Assembly: GCF_014647035.1 (NCBI RefSeq)
Contig: NZ_BMOK01000003.1
Span: forward strand, 1-64,000
DNA: 64,000 bases
Direction: 5' to 3'
From: Sporolactobacillus putidus
Lineage (GTDB): Bacteria; Bacillota; Bacilli; Bacillales; Sporolactobacillaceae
The notes beneath the pieces are model-generated. The model worked only from the letters and a program-made list of their open reading frames with translations. It was not told where the DNA came from and did not search any database. Positions 8,301 to 16,933 of this stretch are shown one piece after another (the stretch's first letter is position 1; the number at the start of each line of letters is the position of its first letter). A program made the translations under genes and the position numbers.

Positions 8301-8741
8301 TCATTCATCTTCATCATCTTCGGCACGTTTTTTCTTAATAAAGTATCCGACTGAATAAGCGGCGAGAAAACAAATGAAAAAGACGCCGCCTATGATCCAT
8401 GCGTTCAGTTTATGCAGCGGGTCGGTGAGGAACGTCAGCAAACCAGCACCCAGGCCAACAGCCAGCGCGATCAAAACCAGTCCATAATAAGGCATCGGTT
8501 TTTTAAGTTTGTGCTTGCCCATCTCGTCCATATCCGCAGAAACTCTCAGCTGCTGAAAACCTAAAATAACCCCTGTCCCATAAAATACAAGAGACAGTGG
8601 GGAGTGAAATGCCGCGTCCGGTCCTTTTGAAATTCCTGTATAAATCAAGATAGCCAGAATTCCCAGTGTTTGAAAGATAAAAACAATGCGGATGTTTTTC
8701 AGCATGTCTATTTTCAGCCGTTCATCTGTCACTCGTTTCAT
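8301..8741 (-). CDS. Four-helix membrane protein co-transcribed with an XRE regulator
   Basis: This is a 146-residue protein with a charged N-terminus (MKRVTDERLKIDMLKN), four hydrophobic segments and an acidic tail (AEDDEDE). The ATG at 8741 sits behind AAGGAGGAGTAAAG. Its start codon is directly downstream of the regulator's stop (8744), so the two are one operon. This layout, a short XRE repressor plus a small membrane protein of unknown role, is common in Firmicutes. I cannot name the substrate or function. Confidence 0.7.
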   Translation of the reverse strand: MKRVTDERLKIDMLKNIRIVFIFQTLGILAILIYTGISKGPDAAFHSPLSLVFYGTGVILGFQQLRVSADMDEMGKHKLKKPMPYYGLVLIALAVGLGAGLLTFLTDPLHKLNAWIIGGVFFICFLAAYSVGYFIKKKRAEDDEDE

Positions 8742-8743
8742 CT

Positions 8744-8941
8744 TTACTCCTCCTTTTCGATCCAAAAAACGTCATCCAGCGTTTTGTTGACCGTGTAGCA
8801 AATGGCCAGGCACAATTTCAACGTCGGGTTATATTTTCCTTTTTCAATCAGGCTGATGGTTTGCCGCGTCACCCCGATCTTTTCCGCTAACTGCTGCTGT
8901 GTCAGGCCGGCTTCGACACGGGTAATTTTTACGTGGTTCAT
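8744..8941 (-). CDS. Short XRE-family DNA-binding regulator
   Basis: This is a 65-residue protein that is almost entirely a helix-turn-helix domain: LTQQQLAEKIGVTRQTISLIEKGKYNPTLK fits the Cro/XRE consensus across its span. It ends with the LDDVFWIEKEE tail seen in the YvaO/YozG-like short regulators. The start is ATG 8941, or TTG 8944, which has better SD spacing to GAGGTGA. A promoter with a palindrome over the -35 lies upstream (8970-9009), consistent with autoregulation. Confidence 0.88.
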   Translation of the reverse strand: MNHVKITRVEAGLTQQQLAEKIGVTRQTISLIEKGKYNPTLKLCLAICYTVNKTLDDVFWIEKEE

Positions 8942-8969
8942 CAATGCGTTCAGTCACCTCACAACAAGA

Positions 8970-9009
8970 ATTGTAACATATAAATTCCGTAATGCAATAT
9001 ATATATTGC
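8970..9009 (-). promoter_or_regulatory. Promoter and 16-bp palindrome upstream of the XRE operon
   Basis: On the minus strand, a -35 TTGCAT (8992-8997) and a -10 TACAAT (8970-8975) are 16 bp apart. The perfect palindrome GCAATATATATATTGC (8994-9009) overlaps the -35. It is probably the operator of the XRE repressor, by inference. Confidence 0.6.
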
Positions 9010-9194
9010 GTTTTCACATAACGTTTTCTGAAGTTAAATTTGTATCATTCCCTAAATAAGAGTAATATGAAAAGGAATGAAGAGCTGGCAATTCAAGCCA
9101 TTGTTATTTCTTAATACGACTAAAATACCGGAATCGCATGAAACTTTTTGATAACTGTTTCGTAGTTAGAGTATGGAGAAGGAGTGACTTTTTT

Positions 9195-10613
9195 ATGGCC
9201 AAAAATTATGACCTGGTCCTATTAGGAGGTGGCACGGGCGGGTACGTGGCAGCGATCCGTGCCAGCCAGCTCGGGCTGAAGACGGCCATTGTTGAAAAAG
9301 AGGCTTTAGGCGGGACTTGTCTTCATAAAGGCTGTATCCCGACGAAGACGCTGCTGAGAAGCGCCGAGGTTTTCTCGACAGTGAAAGCGAGTGATACGTT
9401 CGGTATCGGGGTCTCTGAGGCAACGCTTCATTTTGAAAAGATCCAGGAACGGAAACAGAAAATTGTCGAAACGCTCCATCAAGGAGTCATACAGTTGATG
9501 AAAAAAGGAAAAATAGATGTCTATCACGGATTTGGGCGGCTCCTTGGTCCCTCAATTTTTTCACCGCTTCCAGGCTCTGTATCGATTGAATACGAGGGTG
9601 ATCGCGAGAATGATATTCTGACTTCAAAGAATGTGATCATCGCCACAGGATCGAGGCCGCGTTCTCTTGACGGTTTAACGATTGACGGTGACCGCGTCCT
9701 GACTTCGGATGAGGCGCTGAATCTGAAGGAGTGCCCGGACTCAATCTTAATCGTCGGCGGCGGTGTCATTGGTGTCGAGTGGGCGTCGATGCTGGCTGAT
9801 TTCGGTTCAAAGGTGACGATTGTTGAATATAGCGAACGGATCGTACCTACAGAAGATCGTGCGATTTCGCAGGCACTGACGAGAAATCTCAAGAAGCGCG
9901 GCATTGAAATCTACACAGGCGCCCGGGTACTGCCGGATACACTGGAGAAATCGGACGGTGTGCGCATTGAAGCCGATCTTTCGGGGAAAAGGAAAACTTT
10001 TTCCGCTGAGAAACTGCTTGTTTCGGTCGGAAGGCGGCCGAACACAGAGGATATCGGACTTTCGAACACCTCGATTGAAATGGAAAAAGGGTTTGTTCGG
10101 ACAAACGCGTTTGGTCAGACGAAAGAATCGCACATTTATGCGATTGGCGATGTGATCGGGGGGCTTCAGCTCGCTCATGTAGCGGCGCGTGAAGGAATAA
10201 GGGCTGTGGAGCATCTGGCAGGGCTTCCTGTTGAGCCGCTTGATCCGGAGCTGGTGCCCCGCTGCATTTACACGCGGCCCGAGGCAGCCTCGATCGGCCT
10301 GACGGAAGCGGAAGCAAAAAAGGAACATGTCATAAAGGTCGGCAAAGTGCCCTTCGGCGCAATCGGCAAGTCGCTGGTTTACGGTGATTCTGAGGGCTTC
10401 GCGAAAATCATTGCCGATAAATCGAGCAACGATATTCTTGGTGTGCATCTTTTCGGGCCTCATGCAACGGATCTGATTGCTGAAGCGGCACTGGCTAAGC
10501 TGCTTGACGCGACTCCGTGGGAAGTCGCGGAAGCGATCCACCCGCATCCGACGCTGACCGAGATTATCGGAGAAACGGCACTAGCCGTAGACGGGAAGGC
10601 GATTCATATATGA
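9195..10613 (+). CDS. lpdV: Dihydrolipoyl dehydrogenase, E3 of the branched-chain 2-oxoacid complex
   Basis: This 472-residue flavoprotein reoxidises the dihydrolipoyl groups of E2 with NAD. The FAD-binding GGGTGGYVAA motif is at the N-terminus. The redox-active disulfide motif GGTCLHKGCIP, the second nucleotide-binding GGGVIGVEWASML, the GDV motif AIGDVIGG and the C-terminal HPHPTLTE dimer/base motif are all intact. The ATG at 9195 follows GGAGAAGGAG. It is the first gene of the four-gene bkd operon. The other 2-oxoacid dehydrogenase cluster in the window (28.4-31.8 kb) has no E3, so this protein could serve both. Confidence 0.95.
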   Translation: MAKNYDLVLLGGGTGGYVAAIRASQLGLKTAIVEKEALGGTCLHKGCIPTKTLLRSAEVFSTVKASDTFGIGVSEATLHFEKIQERKQKIVETLHQGVIQLMKKGKIDVYHGFGRLLGPSIFSPLPGSVSIEYEGDRENDILTSKNVIIATGSRPRSLDGLTIDGDRVLTSDEALNLKECPDSILIVGGGVIGVEWASMLADFGSKVTIVEYSERIVPTEDRAISQALTRNLKKRGIEIYTGARVLPDTLEKSDGVRIEADLSGKRKTFSAEKLLVSVGRRPNTEDIGLSNTSIEMEKGFVRTNAFGQTKESHIYAIGDVIGGLQLAHVAAREGIRAVEHLAGLPVEPLDPELVPRCIYTRPEAASIGLTEAEAKKEHVIKVGKVPFGAIGKSLVYGDSEGFAKIIADKSSNDILGVHLFGPHATDLIAEAALAKLLDATPWEVAEAIHPHPTLTEIIGETALAVDGKAIHI

Positions 10614-10639
10614 TTCAAGTAAACGAGGGGGAGAGAATA

Positions 10640-11635
10640 ATGGAAAATCGTCATCATGCTTTGGGCTTTTCGGATCAGGACGTGTTGAAAATGTACGATA
10701 TCATGCTGACGGCGAGGCGGGTTGACGAACGTCTCTGGCTTTTAAACAGAGCGGGGAAAATTCCGTTTGTTGTTTCCTGTCAGGGCCAGGAGGCGGCGCA
10801 GGTTGGCGCGGCTTTCGCTTTGAACCGTGAAAAAGATTATGTTGCGCCCTACTATCGTGATTACGGATTTGTACTTGCCTGGGGCATGACGGTCCGCGAA
10901 ATGATGCTGAATAATTTTGCCAGGGGGGAAGATCCGAATTCCGCCGGACGGCAGATGCCGGGCCATTTCGGTTACAAAAAGCTCCGGATGCTGAGCCATT
11001 CATCTCCTGTCACGACGCAGAATCCGCACGCGGTCGGCGTTGCCCTCGCGGCCAAATTAAAGGGCGACGATATTGTGAGCTTTGTGACTTTCGGCGAAGG
11101 GTCGGCCAATCAGGGCGATTTTCATGAAGCGGCCAATTTTGCCGGCGTACACAAACTGCCCGTGATTTTTATGTGTGAGAATAATCATTATGCAATATCG
11201 GTTGGGCTGAAACATCAGCTTTCCTGCGACTATGTATCCGACCGGGCAAAAGGCTACGGCATGTTCGGAAAGACGTTTGACGGCAATGATCCGCTGGCCG
11301 CCTACTTGGCTGTAAAAGAGGCTGCGGACAGAGCACACCGCGGCGAGGGACCTTCCCTCCTTGAAGCCAATTGCTACCGTCTGACACCGCATACAAGTGA
11401 TGACAACGACATGACCTACCGGACGAAAGCGGAAGTAGAAGAAGCGAAGAAGCACGACGGCGTGCTGACGTTCGCTGCCTATTTACGTGAACTCGGCGTT
11501 TTAACACCAGAAAGAGAAAAAGAAATGGAAGAACGGATCAGAAAAGAAATCGACGAAGCGACGGACTACGCCGAAAAAGCGCCTTTTGCCGATCCAATGA
11601 CTGTTCTTCGCTATGTTTACGAGGAAAAGGATTAA
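10640..11635 (+). CDS. bkdAA: Branched-chain 2-oxoacid dehydrogenase E1 alpha subunit
   Basis: This 331-residue thiamine diphosphate enzyme subunit decarboxylates branched-chain 2-oxoacids. It carries the BkdAA-type signature GRQMPGHFG, SSPVTTQNPHAVG and the ThDP/Mg motif GEGSANQGDFHEAANFA through CENNHYAIS. The ATG at 10640 has GAGGGGGAGAG immediately upstream. The longer frame starting inside lpdV is not supported. It follows lpdV by 26 nt and precedes the E1 beta gene by 12 nt. Its products would feed iso/anteiso fatty acid primers and branched-chain amino acid breakdown. Confidence 0.95.
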   Translation: MENRHHALGFSDQDVLKMYDIMLTARRVDERLWLLNRAGKIPFVVSCQGQEAAQVGAAFALNREKDYVAPYYRDYGFVLAWGMTVREMMLNNFARGEDPNSAGRQMPGHFGYKKLRMLSHSSPVTTQNPHAVGVALAAKLKGDDIVSFVTFGEGSANQGDFHEAANFAGVHKLPVIFMCENNHYAISVGLKHQLSCDYVSDRAKGYGMFGKTFDGNDPLAAYLAVKEAADRAHRGEGPSLLEANCYRLTPHTSDDNDMTYRTKAEVEEAKKHDGVLTFAAYLRELGVLTPEREKEMEERIRKEIDEATDYAEKAPFADPMTVLRYVYEEKD

Positions 11636-11647
11636 GGGGGAACGATC

Positions 11648-12631
11648 ATGGCTGTGATTTCGTATATTGAAGCCGTTACTCAGGCGCTGAAGGAAGAAAT
11701 GGAACGCGACGAAAATGTTTTTGTCATGGGAGAAGACGTCGGCAAACGCGGCGGTGTCTTCCAGGCGACCAAAGGTTTATATGATGAGTTCGGAGAAAAA
11801 CGTGTGATTGACACGCCCCTTGCCGAATCGGCGATTGTCGGCGTCGGTATCGGCGCGGCTATGTACGGACTGCGTCCGGTCGCTGAGATGCAGTTTGCCG
11901 ACTTTATGCTTCCGGCGACTAATCAGATTATTTCCGAAGCGGCGAAGACACGTTATCGTTCCAACAATGACTGGTCGGTGCCGCTGACGATCCGCGCCCC
12001 TTATGGCGGAGGCGTGCATGGCGGTCTCTATCATTCACAATCAATGGAGGCGATTTTCGCAAACGTGCCCGGACTCAAAATTGTCATGCCGTCGACACCG
12101 TACGACGTCAAAGGGCTGCTGAAAGCCTCGATTCGCGATAACGATCCGGTGATCTTTTTTGAGCATAAGCGTGCCTATCGGCTGATCAAGGGCGAAGTGC
12201 CCGACGAAGAATACGTGCTGCCGATCGGAAAGGCGGATGTCAAAAGGGACGGAGACGACGTAACGGTTATCACCTACGGGCTTGCCGTTCATTTTGCCCT
12301 TCAGGCTGCAGAAAAACTTGCCGGGGAAGGGATCTCCACCCAAATTCTTGATCTGCGCACAGTCTATCCGCTTGACAAAGAGGCGATTATCGCAGCAGCG
12401 CAAAAGACCGGAAAAGTCCTGCTCGTGACCGAAGACACGAAAGAAGGCAGCGTGATCAGCGAGGTTGCGGCAATCATTGCTGAAAACTGCCTGTTTGATC
12501 TGGATGCGCCCGTCAAAAGACTGGCGGCACCGGACGCCCCGGCTATGCCCTTTGCGGCTCCATTAGAAAAAACTTTTTTGCTTAATCCAGAAAAATTGGA
12601 ACAGGCAATCCGTGATCTGGCGGAATTTTAA
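11648..12631 (+). CDS. bkdAB: Branched-chain 2-oxoacid dehydrogenase E1 beta subunit
   Basis: This is a 327-residue transketolase-fold subunit. It shows the VFVMGEDVGKRGGVFQATKGL start, the TPLAESAIVG helix, EMQFADFMLPA, and the C-terminal domain with LRTVYPLD and VTEDTKEGSVISE. The SD AAGGGGGAACG precedes ATG. It forms the alpha2beta2 E1 heterotetramer with the upstream subunit. No anomalies are visible. Confidence 0.95.
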   Translation: MAVISYIEAVTQALKEEMERDENVFVMGEDVGKRGGVFQATKGLYDEFGEKRVIDTPLAESAIVGVGIGAAMYGLRPVAEMQFADFMLPATNQIISEAAKTRYRSNNDWSVPLTIRAPYGGGVHGGLYHSQSMEAIFANVPGLKIVMPSTPYDVKGLLKASIRDNDPVIFFEHKRAYRLIKGEVPDEEYVLPIGKADVKRDGDDVTVITYGLAVHFALQAAEKLAGEGISTQILDLRTVYPLDKEAIIAAAQKTGKVLLVTEDTKEGSVISEVAAIIAENCLFDLDAPVKRLAAPDAPAMPFAAPLEKTFLLNPEKLEQAIRDLAEF

Positions 12632-12648
12632 GGGAAGAGGCGGAATAA

Positions 12649-13944
12649 ATGAGCATAGAAAAAATGGCGATGCCGCAATTAGGAGAAAGTGTCACTGAAG
12701 GGACGATCAGTCAGTGGCTTGTATCCGTTGGCGATAGCGTTAATAAATATGATCCGATTGCCGAGGTCACGACGGACAAAGTGAACGCCGAAGTTCCGTC
12801 AAGTTTTTCAGGAAAAATAACTGAATTGCTTGCCGAAGAGGGTGAAACGCTTCCTGTCGGTCAGCCGATCTGTTCCATTGAGGTCGAAAGCGCAGAGCAT
12901 GAAGGCGTTTCATCTCAAGAACGGCGGAGTCCAGCCGTACCGGTTTCAGAGCCTGAAGCGAATGACACATCGATGAAAAAACGCTACTCCCCGGCTGTTC
13001 ATCGGTTGGCGCAGGAGAATCATGTTGATTTGGAGAAACTGACCGGCTCGGGAAGAAGCGGCCGGATTACCCGCAAAGATGTTGAAAAGTTTATCGCGGC
13101 AGGTTCAGAGACAATCAGCGGAAAAGTATCGGAAAAAAGAGATGATCTGACCCGAACAGAGCAGACAGGGGCTGCCTCTTTCTCGGAAGCTGCGCGTCAG
13201 GCGGCACCGATTCAAATACCTGTTCAGCGTGCTCAGAATGAGGCTGGCGATGTCGATGTACCGCTGACCGGTGTACGCCGGGCGATCGCCAATAACATGG
13301 TACGCAGCAAGCACGAAATTCCTCACGCATGGACGATGATTGAGGTCGATGTGACAAACCTGGTCAACTATAGAAATCAGATCAAGAATACATTTCTGAA
13401 AAAGGAAGGACATAAACTGACCTACCTGCCTTTCTTTATTAAGGCGATTGTGGCGGCTCTGAAGGAATATCCACGGATGAACAGCACTTGGGCAGGAGAT
13501 AAAATTATTGAGAAAAAAGCTGTCAGCATTTCGCTTGCCGTCGCGGCGGAGGATGCGCTTTACGTTCCGGTCATCAGAAACGCCGATGAAAAGAGCATCA
13601 AGGGTTTGGCGATTGCTGTCGATGATCTGGCGTCGAAAGTGCGCAATAACCGGCTGTCACCCGACGATATGCGGGGCGGAACGTTTACCGTCAACAATAC
13701 CGGTTCGTTTGGTTCCATACAGTCGCAGCCGATCATCAACTACCCGCAGGCAGCCATTCTGTCAATTGAGTCGATTGTGAAGCGGCCTGTTGTCGTCAAC
13801 AATATGATCGCGATCCGGGATATGGTCAATCTCTGTATATCGATCGATCACCGCGTGCTTGACGGACTGATTACCGGGCATTTTCTTGCCCGGATTAAAG
13901 AGCTGCTTGAAAACATTTCCGCAGAAAACACTCCGATTTATTAA
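12649..13944 (+). CDS. bkdB: Branched-chain 2-oxoacid dehydrogenase E2 (dihydrolipoyl acyltransferase)
   Basis: This is a 431-residue complex core. An N-terminal lipoyl domain has the lipoylation lysine in TTDKVNAEVP (about residue 44). A flexible linker follows, then the peripheral E1/E3-binding domain (YSPAVHRLAQEN, about 108-145), and the catalytic domain ending in SIDHRVLDGLITG with the active-site His. It is the last gene of the bkd operon. A hairpin follows at 13992-14016. The Bacillus neighbours ptb, bcd and buk are absent, so entry of the acyl group into other pathways must be encoded elsewhere. Confidence 0.95.
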   Translation: MSIEKMAMPQLGESVTEGTISQWLVSVGDSVNKYDPIAEVTTDKVNAEVPSSFSGKITELLAEEGETLPVGQPICSIEVESAEHEGVSSQERRSPAVPVSEPEANDTSMKKRYSPAVHRLAQENHVDLEKLTGSGRSGRITRKDVEKFIAAGSETISGKVSEKRDDLTRTEQTGAASFSEAARQAAPIQIPVQRAQNEAGDVDVPLTGVRRAIANNMVRSKHEIPHAWTMIEVDVTNLVNYRNQIKNTFLKKEGHKLTYLPFFIKAIVAALKEYPRMNSTWAGDKIIEKKAVSISLAVAAEDALYVPVIRNADEKSIKGLAIAVDDLASKVRNNRLSPDDMRGGTFTVNNTGSFGSIQSQPIINYPQAAILSIESIVKRPVVVNNMIAIRDMVNLCISIDHRVLDGLITGHFLARIKELLENISAENTPIY

Positions 13945-13991
13945 AACTTTTCTTTACGGACTTAAGAAAACAAAAGAATAAACTGTATGAA

Positions 13992-14016
13992 AACGCCGGG
14001 CTGACCACCCGGCGTT
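13992..14016. terminator. Hairpin between convergent bkdB and the LysR gene
   Basis: A perfect 9-bp stem AACGCCGGG / CCCGGCGTT has a 7-nt loop. On the minus strand it is followed by TTTTC, so it fits the LysR transcript best. Confidence 0.65.
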
Positions 14017-14040
14017 ATGAATATCTGCATTTCTTACAAA

Positions 14041-14928
14041 TCAGTCCTGAAAAGGGAATGAAGCCTGATCAATGAGCAGCTGTTTTGTTATTTCGGCAAA
14101 TTTTTTTGCTGCAGGAGAGGGGGAAAACCGGTTGGCCAGCCCGATGGTCCGGTAGCTATCTTTTTCGAGAGGAACCGCTTTTAACGGCGACAGAGAAGAA
14201 GGAAGCACCATCTCAGGCAGAATGCTGATTCCGAGATGGTGCGAAACCATAGCGAGTATGGCATTCTCTTCCAGCAGTTCGAAGCGAATCATCGGCTGAA
14301 CATGATTTTCCGCAAGAATGCGTTTAACTTCATGGAAGCCGCCGAAAGCGGGCATGATAAAGGGTTCTTTTTCGATTTCCCTGAACGATATGGACGTCTT
14401 GTTGTACAGGCTGCTTTTCTTAGAAACGATACAGAACATCCGGTCTTTTTTCAGAGGAATAACCTCAAAAAGGGGAGAGTGAGAGACATTCACAAATCCG
14501 CAATCCAGTTTACCGTCTACAATTCCCTGCTCAATTTCAGAGTAGTTTCCTTCAGATAATCTGATCCGAATATGGGGATACTTTTGATCCATCTCCTGAA
14601 TGATTTGCGGAAGCCAATGTTTTGAAACACTAGTAAATACGCCAACGCGAATAGTTCCTCTCGTCATGCCGAGAATTCCGGCGGCTTCTTGGCGGACTTT
14701 TTCATTATCGAGCAGAACTTTGCGTATTGACGGCAGCAGGATCTCCCCTTCTCTTGTCAGGCTGATGCCGGAACGGGTCCTGCTGAACAGTTGAAACCCG
14801 AACTCATTTTCTAGACTCGTGATTGCATGGCTTACCGCGGATTGCGTCAGTCCCAGGCTGTCCGCTGCGCTTGTGAAACTGCTCAGTTCAGCCGCTTTGA
14901 TGAAAATGCCGTATTTCACCAGACTCAA
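14041..14928 (-). CDS. LysR-family transcriptional regulator
   Basis: This regulator of about 295 residues has an N-terminal winged helix (LVKYGIFIKAAELSSFTSAADSLGLTQSAVSHAITSLE) and a C-terminal periplasmic-binding-protein-like effector domain. I chose the TTG at 14928, five bases after GGGGTGG. The alternative ATGs upstream lie at or before the predicted transcription start and inside the operator. It is divergent from an EamA-type transporter, which it probably controls. The effector is unknown. Confidence 0.88.
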   Translation of the reverse strand: MSLVKYGIFIKAAELSSFTSAADSLGLTQSAVSHAITSLENEFGFQLFSRTRSGISLTREGEILLPSIRKVLLDNEKVRQEAAGILGMTRGTIRVGVFTSVSKHWLPQIIQEMDQKYPHIRIRLSEGNYSEIEQGIVDGKLDCGFVNVSHSPLFEVIPLKKDRMFCIVSKKSSLYNKTSISFREIEKEPFIMPAFGGFHEVKRILAENHVQPMIRFELLEENAILAMVSHHLGISILPEMVLPSSLSPLKAVPLEKDSYRTIGLANRFSPSPAAKKFAEITKQLLIDQASFPFQD

Positions 14929-14940
14929 ATAAACCACCCC

Positions 14941-14986
14941 ATCATGAAAAATATTCATGATAAAGATTATAAACATTCATTTTATT
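14941..14986 (-). promoter_or_regulatory. LysR promoter and palindromic operator
   Basis: On the minus strand, a -10 TATAAT (14966-14971) follows a -35-like TTACAT 16 bp upstream. Just downstream lies the inverted repeat ATCATGA-N7-TCATGAT (14941-14961), which fits the T-N11-A style of LysR sites. It would sit at about +1 to +20, suggesting autorepression. Confidence 0.5.
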
Positions 14987-15062
14987 TATGTAAATAGAAA
15001 AGATATACTGAATAATCATAGCGATATTCGAGAATGCGGGACAATCAACGGGGGATTAAAGA

Positions 15063-16013
15063 ATGAGTCAGAGAAAAGCGGATGCCGTACTTATAATGGT
15101 CACGGTCTTTTGGGGTTCATCCTATTTATTCATGAAAACGGGACTTTCATCAATGGGGACATTTAACTTAATCGCTTTACGGTTTATGATCGCTTTTGCC
15201 CTGACCGGCCTGCTCTTTTATCATCGTCTTCTTAGAGCTGATGCCGGAACACTTTTCCGCAGTTTTTTGCTGGGAATCAATCTGCTTCTTGTTTTTACTT
15301 TTATTATGTTCGGTTTAAGATCCACGTCGACATCTCATGCCGGATTTCTCGTCAGCCTGACCGTCATTTTTGTTCCGATCTTATCCTCTGTCTTCCTTCA
15401 TCAAAGATTGAAGATAAAGTTCTGGCTTGGCATAGGTATCGCACTCCTGGGGATCGGCCTTCTGACTTTGAACCGTCATTTCGGTGTCAGTGAGGGGGAT
15501 GTCTATTGTATTCTTGGAGCGCTTTTCAACGCTGTTTATATTCTATCCGCCGACCGTTTCACGAAGTGCGTTGATTCAATTGCTCTGGGGGTCTGGCAAT
15601 TGGGTTTTACCGGCCTGTTCGCCGGGATCCTCAGTATTTTCTTAGAAACACCAAAGCTGCCGCAGACGCCGGAAGCATGGATCTCTGTTCTTGGACTTGG
15701 TATTTTATGCAGCGCGGTTGGTTATATCTTTCAAATGGTCGCCCAGAAATTTACAACATCAGTTCATGCCGGACTTATTTTTACGCTGGAACCCGTTTTT
15801 GCTGCGTTTTTCGCCTATCTATTTGCTGGTGAAAATCTTTCGGCCAGAGGCTATATCGGAGCGTGTCTCGTCCTGTTAAGCGTTGTGATATCAGAAATGA
15901 ACATCAAAAAGCGCCGCCCGTCAGTTTCGGTGCGGCTTAAACTATTGAAAATAATGGCTGTTGCTTGCCGCCTGAATCTTTTTCAAAAAACCCTTGTCCA
16001 TCATGATCACTGA
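15063..16013 (+). CDS. EamA/DMT-family transporter
   Basis: This 316-residue membrane protein has ten predicted helices in two EamA repeats. The first begins FWGSSYLFMKTGL, and the second contains CSAVGYIFQMVAQKFTTSVHAGLIFTLEPVFAA, the DMT signature region. Such proteins export amino acids or other metabolites. It is divergent from the LysR gene. The last ~35 residues after EMNIKKRR are basic and poorly fitting. The DNA there contains a GC-rich imperfect hairpin, as if the frame had run past an older stop, which is speculation. Confidence 0.88.
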   Translation: MSQRKADAVLIMVTVFWGSSYLFMKTGLSSMGTFNLIALRFMIAFALTGLLFYHRLLRADAGTLFRSFLLGINLLLVFTFIMFGLRSTSTSHAGFLVSLTVIFVPILSSVFLHQRLKIKFWLGIGIALLGIGLLTLNRHFGVSEGDVYCILGALFNAVYILSADRFTKCVDSIALGVWQLGFTGLFAGILSIFLETPKLPQTPEAWISVLGLGILCSAVGYIFQMVAQKFTTSVHAGLIFTLEPVFAAFFAYLFAGENLSARGYIGACLVLLSVVISEMNIKKRRPSVSVRLKLLKIMAVACRLNLFQKTLVHHDH

Positions 16014-16074
16014 CGCGATAGGATAGGGCCGAAACAAAAATGGTCGATGAATAGATTGATTTTACACTATAGGA

Positions 16075-16210
16075 AAGTACAAAAATTTTAAGGATTATGT
16101 GTAAGCGACCGAACAGATCGCCACGTCCTGCGGCATGTTCGGCATTAGGCCGTCCTGGCCCCCGCAACTAAGGCTCAGCCTGCGCCATGGCTTGACTTTG
16201 CCAAATTTTC
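16075..16210 (-). repeat. Dispersed intergenic repeat, copy 1
   Basis: Read on the minus strand, this ~135-bp stretch aligns over its whole length with the plus-strand sequence at 42897-43029 at roughly 80 percent by eye. Shared blocks include GGACGGCCTAATGCCGA, GCCTTAG, TGTTCGG and ATAATCCTTAAAA. It contains GC-rich internal inverted repeats (CGGC/GCCG, GGCC). It overlaps the last ~10 codons and stop of the PAP2 gene. A shorter relative lies at 39073-39148. It is not coding in any convincing frame. Confidence 0.8.
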
Positions 16211-16933
16211 TAATATATCCAGATTATTTTGATCTTCGTTTCGTCTCAGGCTTCGGTCGGGCCACCCTTTTGAGTTAAGAAGTTGATGGAGAATCGGCCC
16301 GTAAAGAACAAAGAAGCCGGTTGAAAAGCAGACTGTGGCGGTTCCGAGCAAAAAACCGCCGACAACATCCGTCGGATAATGAACGCCAAGATAGACTCTT
16401 GAATACATGATCAAAAAGATGATACTTGTTGCCGCTAGTCCGATTAGTACTTTCTGATAGATTTTTCGCAGATAGATGAAAGACATCGTCGCGATCATTC
16501 CGTAGAATACCGTAGCAGCGATCGAGTGGCCGCTCGGGAAACTGTAGCCGGATACATGGATTAAACGGTCAATAGTGGGACGGGGGCGCCCGATCAGCTG
16601 TTTTAATAGCGGGTTGACTATGGCGGCGCTGATAACAAGCGTTGCGCTGATCCAAAAAGCTGTGACGAGACAGCGCCTGATCAGAAGCAGAATGATGACG
16701 AGAAATGTCAGAAATATCATGATCACGGGACTGGCGAGCTGTGTCACAGCGATCATGAAACTTGTGTTCAGGGAAGTGATGTGACCTTGGATAAGATAGA
16801 TCAGATAAAGATCAAAGTAGCCGATTCTTTGGATGTTCTGAGCAATTGTGACGCTTTCGAGAGTAAATAATAGCAAAGCGACGCTTCCGATAAAAAATAA
16901 TAAATTTACCTTCGTTTGACTGACAGTTTTCAT
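16175..16933 (-). CDS. PAP2-family membrane phosphatase
   Basis: This 252-residue integral membrane phosphatase has the three PAP2 active-site motifs: KQLIGRPRP, PSGHS and SRVYLGVHYPTD. About six membrane segments carry the active site on the outer face. Likely substrates are phosphatidic acid, undecaprenyl pyrophosphate or phosphatidylglycerophosphate; sequence alone does not decide. The ATG at 16933 follows AAGGAAG. The polar C-terminal tail (after LLNSKGWPDRSLRRNEDQ) has no counterpart in a minimal family member, and its last codons lie inside the dispersed repeat at 16075-16210. Confidence 0.9.
   Translation of the reverse strand: MKTVSQTKVNLLFFIGSVALLLFTLESVTIAQNIQRIGYFDLYLIYLIQGHITSLNTSFMIAVTQLASPVIMIFLTFLVIILLLIRRCLVTAFWISATLVISAAIVNPLLKQLIGRPRPTIDRLIHVSGYSFPSGHSIAATVFYGMIATMSFIYLRKIYQKVLIGLAATSIIFLIMYSRVYLGVHYPTDVVGGFLLGTATVCFSTGFFVLYGPILHQLLNSKGWPDRSLRRNEDQNNLDILENLAKSSHGAG

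Noticed and set aside
9807-10547. Long minus-strand frame (246 aa) opposite lpdV
   Set aside because: It is the antisense shadow of a clearly coding gene, has low-complexity basic composition, and has no SD.
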